Assembly (NCBI GenBank): GCA_030917185.1
Contig: JAUPVF010000054.1
Coordinates: forward strand, 1-9,703
DNA length: 9,703 nt
Direction: 5' to 3'
Source of the DNA: Patescibacteria group bacterium
Lineage (GTDB): Bacteria > Patescibacteriota > Minisyncoccia > Phycocordibacterales > DATDWN01
The notes beneath the pieces are model-generated. The model had not been told where the DNA came from. It searched no databases and worked only from the letters and a program-made list of their open reading frames with translations. Shown here in pieces: positions 5,385 through 9,703 of this stretch. Each line of letters opens with the position of its first letter. Positions within the stretch are counted from its first letter, which is position 1. Made by a program: the position numbers and the translations under genes.

Positions 5385-6578
5385 ATGAAAAAGCCAAAGG
5401 TTTTTGTGGGGGTTTCGGGCGGAGTAGATAGTTCCGTTGCTTTGGCTTTGCTACAGAAACAAGGATACGATGTTACCGGGGTATTTTTGAAGGTTTGGCA
5501 CCCTGATTTTCTCCCGTGTGATTGGCGAGAAGAGAGACGAAGTGCCATGCGCGTATGTGCAACACTTGGTGTGCCATTTCTGACACTTGATTGTGAAGCG
5601 GAATATAAAAAAGAAGTTGCTGACTACATGATCAATGAATATAAAATGGGTCGCACACCTAACCCTGACATATTTTGTAATAAATATGTGAAATTTGGTG
5701 TGTTTCTTAAAAAAGCATTGGAAATGGGTGCGGACTATATTGCCACCGGACATTATGCTGTTGTGAAAAATCAGAGTTCGTTGAGTGGGAATGTTTTGGC
5801 GGAACATCGCGCAGGACGTCGGTCCGAGCGCGAAGAAATTCGCCAGCAGGCGAATATTCTGTTTCCGACAAAATTTTCCCCGAAAAAGAACTCTGAGCCG
5901 TTTCAATTACATGAATCAGTTGATGACAATAAAGATCAGTCATATTTTTTGTATACATTAAATCAAGAACAGTTGTCACATGTACTATTTCCAGTTGGTG
6001 ATATGACTAAACCTCAGGTGAGAAAGTGTGCGGAGGAATTTGGTTTGCCAACTGCCACCAAAAAAGATAGTCAGGGTGTTTGTTTTTTGGGTGAGTTAGA
6101 TATGAAAGAATTTTTATCTCACTATATTGAAAGCAAAAAAGGGGATGTATTGAATACAAACGGTGAGGTTATCGGTACCCATAATGGAGCAATCTTCTCT
6201 ACTATTGGTGAACGACACGGCTTTACGATTACAAAAAAAACTCCACACGATGGACGGTATTTTGTTATCGCAAAGGATATAGAAAAAAATACCATTACAG
6301 TTGCTGAAAAAAAATCTGAGCCAGAAAAAGTTTTTTCAATTACTGAAATTGTTGTACCTCATTTACATTTTATTGGTGCTGAACCGGCTTTACCGTATGT
6401 TACATCTGCTCGGATTAGATATCGTCAGGAAAAACAAACCTGTATGCTTACTCAACAAGATGATGGGTATCACATCGTATTTCACACTCCTCAAAATGGT
6501 ATTGCGGTTGGACAATCTGCAGTATTATACGACGGCACACACTGTCTTGGTGGGGGAATCATAGAAAAAGTCTTATAA
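5385..6578 (+). CDS. mnmA: tRNA-specific 2-thiouridylase MnmA, with a 42-residue insertion
   Basis: Puts sulfur on C2 of the wobble uridine U34 of tRNA-Lys, -Glu and -Gln, using ATP and a persulfide donor. The 397-residue protein has the PP-loop SGGVDSS at residues 11-17 (ATP adenylation of U34). The two catalytic cysteines are C98 (NPDIFCNK; E. coli C102) and C233 (DSQGVCFLGE; E. coli C199). NKDQSYFLYTL is at ~182-192, and the C-terminal beta-barrel has IGERHGF and ARIRYRQ. Residues 130-171 are an insertion absent from ordinary MnmA. Removing it joins ATGHYAVVKN directly to PFQLHESVDDNKDQSYF, the normal family spacing, and leaves a standard 355-residue enzyme. The insert sits in a surface connection between the catalytic segments and keeps the frame, so the enzyme is probably functional. 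It heads the six-gene plus-strand run and has a weak SD. Confidence 0.96.
   Translation: MKKPKVFVGVSGGVDSSVALALLQKQGYDVTGVFLKVWHPDFLPCDWREERRSAMRVCATLGVPFLTLDCEAEYKKEVADYMINEYKMGRTPNPDIFCNKYVKFGVFLKKALEMGADYIATGHYAVVKNQSSLSGNVLAEHRAGRRSEREEIRQQANILFPTKFSPKKNSEPFQLHESVDDNKDQSYFLYTLNQEQLSHVLFPVGDMTKPQVRKCAEEFGLPTATKKDSQGVCFLGELDMKEFLSHYIESKKGDVLNTNGEVIGTHNGAIFSTIGERHGFTITKKTPHDGRYFVIAKDIEKNTITVAEKKSEPEKVFSITEIVVPHLHFIGAEPALPYVTSARIRYRQEKQTCMLTQQDDGYHIVFHTPQNGIAVGQSAVLYDGTHCLGGGIIEKVL
5771..5896. mobile_element. In-frame palindromic element inside mnmA (126 bp)
   Basis: Nested inverted repeats span exactly 126 bp (42 codons). Outer stem: TCAGAGTTC (5771-5779)/GAACTCTGA (5888-5896), perfect 9 bp. 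Second stem: GGGAA/TTCCC (5787-5791/5876-5880), TTTTG/CAAAA (5794-5798/5869-5873), CGG/CCG (5800-5802/5865-5867) and AACA/TGTT (5803-5806/5860-5863). Two hairpins close the junction: TCGCGC/GCGCGA (5807-5812/5828-5833) over GGAC/GTCC (5814-5817/5822-5825) with a GTCG loop, and ATTCGCC/GGCGAAT (5838-5844/5849-5855) with an AGCA loop. GC content by hand count is 63/126 (50%), visibly above the flanks. The boundaries coincide with the residues absent from normal MnmA. Size, in-frame placement and fold parallel the Rickettsia palindromic elements; mobility is inferred, since only one copy is seen here. Confidence 0.85.
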
Positions 6579-6613
6579 TTTGCCGAATATAATAGGTATG
6601 CGATAATGCATAC

Positions 6614-7453
6614 ATGCAAACTGAACCAATATATATCGTCAAGTCAGACGGTACTCGTGAAGCGTTTGATATTAAAAAGTTAGAGTATTCGTTAAAACGT
6701 GCGGGCGCAAATTCCACAACAGTCCAAGGTATTGTTAGTACTATTACAGACGGGTTAACTGATGGTATGTCTACGCACGATATTTATACACGGGCATTTG
6801 AGTTACTTCATACCGATGTACATCCTGTCGCTTTGAAATATTCATTGAAACGGGCAATCATGGAACTTGGTCCGTCGGGGTTTCCGTTTGAAGATTATGT
6901 CGCAGAGGTTTTTAAGTATAAAGGATTTGAAACTTTGACGGGACAGACAGTTAAAGGTCAGTATGTTGAACATGAAATTGATGTTGTTGCATGGAATGAC
7001 GAAAAACTGATCATGGTTGAAGCCAAATTCCATAATCAATTGGGTGTTAAATCAGATCTTAAAATCGTTCTCTACGTCAAAGAGCGGTTTGATGATTTGA
7101 GCACCCAAACATTCAACTATGGTGGCAAAGAAAGAAAACTAGATGAGGGATGGTTGGTGACAAATACAAAATTTACAAGTACCGCAATTGAATACGGCTC
7201 ACATCAGGGTAATCGTTTTGTGATGATTGGATGGAACTATCCGGTACATGGGAGTTTGCACGATATGATATTGGAAGCAAAACTTCATCCGCTCACATGT
7301 CTCACCAATCTCGGTGGTCGCGAGAAAAAAGCATTATTGGATCAAGGTATTGTGCTCTGTAAAACATTGAAAGAAAACACAGACTTATTAACAGGAATCG
7401 GTATGAATAGAGAAGAAGTTGCCGGTGTTATTACTGAAATAGAAAACTTGTAA
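6614..7453 (+). CDS. ATP-cone domain / Mrr-like restriction endonuclease fusion protein
   Basis: A 279-residue soluble protein. Residues ~5-90 form an ATP-cone domain (IVKSDGTREAFDIKKLEYSLKRAG, then DVHPVALKYSLKRAIMELGP), the regulatory nucleotide-binding module known from ribonucleotide reductase and NrdR. Residues ~92-215 look like a PD-(D/E)xK nuclease of the Mrr/RecB-like kind: FEDYVAEVFKYKGFE, then EIDVVAW with D123 and LIMVEAKFH with E136 and K138, the expected metal-binding/catalytic set. The C-terminal ~60 residues (LTNLGGREKKALLDQGIVLCKTL, then GMNREEVAGVITEI) resemble a helix-hairpin-helix-type DNA-binding tail. Inferred function: a nuclease whose activity or assembly responds to ATP/dATP. 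It starts 35 bases after mnmA and ends 1 base before the next gene, so it is operonic. No methyltransferase partner is seen, arguing against a classical restriction system. Confidence 0.8.
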   Translation: MQTEPIYIVKSDGTREAFDIKKLEYSLKRAGANSTTVQGIVSTITDGLTDGMSTHDIYTRAFELLHTDVHPVALKYSLKRAIMELGPSGFPFEDYVAEVFKYKGFETLTGQTVKGQYVEHEIDVVAWNDEKLIMVEAKFHNQLGVKSDLKIVLYVKERFDDLSTQTFNYGGKERKLDEGWLVTNTKFTSTAIEYGSHQGNRFVMIGWNYPVHGSLHDMILEAKLHPLTCLTNLGGREKKALLDQGIVLCKTLKENTDLLTGIGMNREEVAGVITEIENL

Positions 7454-7454
7454 C

Positions 7455-8072
7455 ATGAAAAAGAAACAATCAAAAAAAGGCACAGATAATACTCAATATA
7501 AATCTGTGGCTAATTTTTTGTTTGAAGTCGGTATTTTAGCGCGCACTCCACGAAGTGGTTTTCATTTTTTAGGTACTGGTGATCAGACGGTGGCTGAACA
7601 TATAAACCGTGCGTGTTATATCGCTTACATGTTGGCTCTCATGGATGGGCAAGTAGACATATCACGTGTACTACAAATGTGTTTGTTGCATGATATTTCT
7701 GAAACTCGTATCTCTGACTTAAATTATGTTCATCAAAAATATGTGGAGCGAAAAGAAAGTGAAGCGCACAAAGATATCACGGATTCCATACCATTTGGTG
7801 ACCATATGTTTAGTTTAATTACTGAATATGAAGCACGAGAGTCAAAAGAATCACATATTGTAAAAGATGCAGATAACTTGGAGTGGATTTTGGCGTTGAA
7901 AGAGGAGGTTGATACCGGAAATACTCGGGCACTTGAATGGATTAAACCCGCTATCGCACGATTGAAAACCAAACCAGCCCAAGAAATTGCCAAGGCAGTC
8001 ATGAGTCTGGATTCTAATGACTGGTGGTTTGATAAAACAAGCCCATGGTGGGTGAATAGAAATAAAAAATAA
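7455..8072 (+). CDS. HD-domain protein, YfbR/HDDC2-like 5'-deoxynucleotidase family
   Basis: A 205-residue cytoplasmic HD-superfamily phosphohydrolase. The metal-site residues are in place: H49 in TVAEHINR, H79-D80 in CLLHDISE, and D138/D140 in VKDADNLEW. The LARTPRSGF start and the xVAEH...LLHD spacing resemble the HD_3 family (YfbR, HDDC2), whose members dephosphorylate deoxynucleoside 5'-monophosphates. Substrate is therefore inferred from family. A Lys-rich N-terminus (first 9 residues) and a Trp-rich C-terminus (DWWFDKTSPWWVN) are less usual. It starts 1 base after the preceding stop codon with no SD, so translation is probably coupled. Its place next to a triphosphatase, a deoxyribosyltransferase-like gene and a uracil-DNA glycosylase supports a nucleotide-pool role. 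Confidence 0.82.
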   Translation: MKKKQSKKGTDNTQYKSVANFLFEVGILARTPRSGFHFLGTGDQTVAEHINRACYIAYMLALMDGQVDISRVLQMCLLHDISETRISDLNYVHQKYVERKESEAHKDITDSIPFGDHMFSLITEYEARESKESHIVKDADNLEWILALKEEVDTGNTRALEWIKPAIARLKTKPAQEIAKAVMSLDSNDWWFDKTSPWWVNRNKK

Positions 8073-8082
8073 TCATAAATAT

Positions 8083-8601
8083 ATGAAAATCGGCATTGGT
8101 ACAACAAGTGAATTGAAGATTCGGGCATTAAAAAATGCCCTCAGCAAGTTTGGCAGGGAGACTGAAATACTATCTGTAAAAACAGACTCTGGTGTTCATA
8201 ATCAACCTTTTGGATTTGATGAAATGATAAAGGGTGCAAGAAACAGGGTGCTTGGCGTTATATCAGCAGTGCACCCTGATATTGCGATTGCGATAGAAAG
8301 TGGATTGGTTGAGGTTAGTGGAAAATATTTTGATATTGCATGTGTTATTGCATCCACTGAGGATGGGGAAGAATTTGTGTCTTACAGTGCTGGGTATTTT
8401 GTTCCCGATTGGATTATCAAGGAAATTAAAGAAAAAAATACTGAATTTGGTCATATTACGCAACGGTTGTCTGGTGATACTGATAAAGATCCAATTAAAT
8501 ATTTTTCTGGCGACATAGTTAAACGTGAAGAATTGTTGTCTCAGGCAATTCTTATCGCTCTAACTCAATTATTTAATAAGGATAAATACATACAACAATG
8601 A
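8083..8601 (+). CDS. yjjX: Inosine/xanthosine triphosphatase, YjjX (DUF84) family
   Basis: A 172-residue cytoplasmic NTPase that removes non-canonical purine triphosphates (ITP, XTP) before they enter RNA or DNA. Family hallmarks, in order: IGIGTTSELKIRALKNAL at the N-terminus (phosphate-binding, 'S/T-x-N/E-x-x-K' type start), QPFGFDEMIKGARNR (the conserved 'Q-P-x-x-x-E-x-x-x-G-A-x-N-R' strip), IAIAIESGL (the 'GIEGG' strand, here IESG) and a charged C-terminal helix region. Length agrees with the family. It starts 10 bases after the HD gene without an SD, and its TGA stop overlaps the next ATG by 4 bases (ATGA), indicating translational coupling. Confidence 0.85.
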   Translation: MKIGIGTTSELKIRALKNALSKFGRETEILSVKTDSGVHNQPFGFDEMIKGARNRVLGVISAVHPDIAIAIESGLVEVSGKYFDIACVIASTEDGEEFVSYSAGYFVPDWIIKEIKEKNTEFGHITQRLSGDTDKDPIKYFSGDIVKREELLSQAILIALTQLFNKDKYIQQ

Positions 8602-9062
8602 AAATTACGATTTGTGGGAGTATTGCTTTTTATGATGAGATGGAAAAAGCAAAAAAAATTCTAGAGCAGTTAAATCATGAGGTAATGTTGCCCCAATTGG
8701 CCTTGGAAGTTCCAAAAGAAATGGGAGGAGGAAGAAAAGTTTATTTTGGAAAATTTATAGAAGAAAATGGTGGAATGGATGCATTTCCTCCTGACCATAA
8801 AATTTGGAACATGAAGGAAGGTGCGATTAATGATCATTTCAAAAAAATAGAATGGTCAGATGCGGTGCTTATTGTTAATCCAGAAAAAAAGGGAATAAAA
8901 GGATATGTAGGAGGAAATACTTTGATTGAAATTGGCTTGACTTTTTATCACAAAAAACCTATCTATATTCTGAATGAGGTATCGTCTGAACTTTCATACA
9001 AACAAGAAATTCTTGGGATGAAGCCAATTGTGTTGAATGGTAATTTTGATTTAATTCAATAA
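8598..9062 (+). CDS. Nucleoside 2-deoxyribosyltransferase-like protein
   Basis: A 154-residue cytoplasmic protein with a Rossmann-like fold. The start KITICGSIAFYDEMEKAKKIL and the GHEV-like NHEVMLPQ segment are typical of the nucleoside 2-deoxyribosyltransferase superfamily (members transfer or hydrolyse deoxyribose-base bonds). IEWSDAVLIVN (D88) and GGNTLIEIGLTF with Glu 111 match the segment carrying the catalytic Glu of that superfamily. The exact reaction (base exchange, or hydrolysis of a damaged or 5'-phosphorylated nucleotide) cannot be told from sequence. It overlaps the triphosphatase gene by 4 bases and is followed after 17 bases by the uracil-DNA glycosylase gene. Confidence 0.75.
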   Translation: MKITICGSIAFYDEMEKAKKILEQLNHEVMLPQLALEVPKEMGGGRKVYFGKFIEENGGMDAFPPDHKIWNMKEGAINDHFKKIEWSDAVLIVNPEKKGIKGYVGGNTLIEIGLTFYHKKPIYILNEVSSELSYKQEILGMKPIVLNGNFDLIQ

Positions 9063-9079
9063 ATTTTGATTATAAGATC

Positions 9080-9688
9080 ATGCCACTTTCAAAGGATGAA
9101 CGATATGAAAAAATGAAAGAGATTCGAGATGAACTTCTCAATTTCACAGAGTCTCCTTTGCACAAGTACAGGACAGAAAATAAATATTTTCCTGTGGTGG
9201 GTGAGGGGAGTCACTTGGCAAGTATTATGTTTATTGGGGAAGCACCAGGGAAAAATGAAGCAGAAACTGCTCGGCCGTTTTGTGGGAGGTCTGGGAAATT
9301 GTTAGACGAAATGATTGCTTCTATTGGTTTGAAACGTGAGGATGTATATATTACAAACATTGTAAAAGACAGACCGCAAGACAATCGCGACCCGAGTCCG
9401 GAGGAGATTCGTCTTTACGCACCTTTTTTGGATCGACAAATTGAAATTATTGAACCAAAAGTTATCGCTACACTCGGTAGGTTTTCCATGGATTATGTTA
9501 TGAATATGTTTAATCTTTGGGATGTGTTAGACTCTATCAGCAACATGCATGGTCGGGAATTTACAGCCACGGCTAGTTATGGAGATATTGTTATTGTACC
9601 GTTGTACCACCCTGCGGTTGCACTGTATAACGGTTCTAATAAAGAAACATTACTCAATGATTTTCAGATACTAAAAAAATATGTCTAA
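9080..9688 (+). CDS. Uracil-DNA glycosylase, family 4-like, without iron-sulfur cysteines
   Basis: A 202-residue DNA repair enzyme that removes uracil from DNA. Motif A is GEAPG (residues 53-57) in MFIGEAPGKNEA, followed by ARPFCGRSGKLLDEMI with the uracil-stacking Phe. The family-4 strip is VYITNIVKDRPQDNRDPSPEE, then PKVIATLGRF. The second catalytic motif is YHPAVAL with H177. This order and spacing are those of family 4 (UdgA) enzymes. Those normally hold a 4Fe-4S cluster with four Cys; at the matching positions here I read F22, S25, D97 and Y113, so the cluster is almost certainly absent. Length is normal, and the active-site motifs are intact. There is no clear SD, and it is probably the sixth gene of the operon starting at mnmA. 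Confidence 0.88.
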   Translation: MPLSKDERYEKMKEIRDELLNFTESPLHKYRTENKYFPVVGEGSHLASIMFIGEAPGKNEAETARPFCGRSGKLLDEMIASIGLKREDVYITNIVKDRPQDNRDPSPEEIRLYAPFLDRQIEIIEPKVIATLGRFSMDYVMNMFNLWDVLDSISNMHGREFTATASYGDIVIVPLYHPAVALYNGSNKETLLNDFQILKKYV

Positions 9689-9703
9689 ACAAACAGAAAC
9701 AAA
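9681..9703 (+). CDS. Start of a further gene (partial, cut by the window end)
   Basis: ATG 9681 opens a frame reading MSKQTET to the edge and overlaps the end of the glycosylase gene by 8 bases, as expected in this tightly packed run. Only seven full codons are visible, so no product can be named and the call rests on position. Confidence 0.35.

Noticed and set aside
5451..5906. 151-residue minus-strand ORF opposite mnmA
   Set aside because: Low-complexity, family-less translation fully inside a well-identified gene; a shadow of mnmA and of its palindromic insert.
6588..6593. Exact TATAAT upstream of the ATP-cone nuclease gene
   Set aside because: No acceptable -35 lies 16-18 bases upstream and there is no TG extension. 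With only 35 bases after mnmA, read-through is simpler, though an internal promoter remains possible.
6598..6612. Short inverted repeat TATGC-GATAAT-GCATA before the ATP-cone gene
   Set aside because: Only 5 bp and AT-rich; too short to call an operator or terminator.
8599..8601. TGA read as glycine (code 25, as in some CPR lineages)
   Set aside because: The TGA stops of the orphan gene and of the YjjX-type gene fall at natural protein ends. The second overlaps the start of the next well-supported gene, so TGA acts as a stop here.

Overview
The window reads as a chromosomal segment of a small-genome, AT-rich bacterium, most likely from the Patescibacteria/CPR radiation (Parcubacteria-like). 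This is inferred from the gene set: a sigma region-4-like protein fused to a HARE-HTH module, a membrane protein of the kind found beside CPR type IV secretion-like ATPases, an ATP-cone/nuclease fusion, tightly packed short genes, and mostly weak or absent Shine-Dalgarno (SD) sequences. Stops are read with the standard bacterial code (TGA as stop). All protein genes are on the + strand.

Layout. 1-1028: 3' part of leuS (leucyl-tRNA synthetase). 1136-2173: sigma-4/HARE-HTH DNA-binding protein, closed by a perfect 14-bp terminator hairpin. 2234-4513: a two-gene unit of a membrane-anchored DUF8128-like protein and mltG. 4564-4899: a 111-residue orphan gene with its own promoter and the only strong SD of the window, closed by a hairpin terminator. 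4961-5305: no protein gene, but a minus-strand transcription unit with a near-consensus promoter, about 345 nt of strongly structured RNA and an intrinsic terminator. I do not recognise this RNA. 5385-9688: a six-gene run of mnmA, an ATP-cone nuclease, an HD-domain 5'-nucleotidase-like protein, a YjjX-type inosine/xanthosine triphosphatase, a nucleoside 2-deoxyribosyltransferase-like protein and a family-4-type uracil-DNA glycosylase. A further gene begins at the right edge.

Functional picture. The right half is dominated by nucleotide-pool cleaning and base-damage removal: removal of non-canonical purine triphosphates, nucleotide dephosphorylation, nucleoside/base exchange and uracil excision, next to tRNA thiolation. 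The left half is translation, transcription and cell-envelope work.

Two things stand out. First, mnmA carries an exactly 126-bp (42-codon) in-frame insertion that is a multi-stem palindrome, like the Rickettsia palindromic elements that insert into coding genes. Second, the unassigned minus-strand RNA has two long helices built on the same core, apparently an internal duplication, plus an exposed anti-SD-like ACCUCCUU segment. The uracil-DNA glycosylase also lacks all four cysteines that normally hold the family-4 iron-sulfur cluster.
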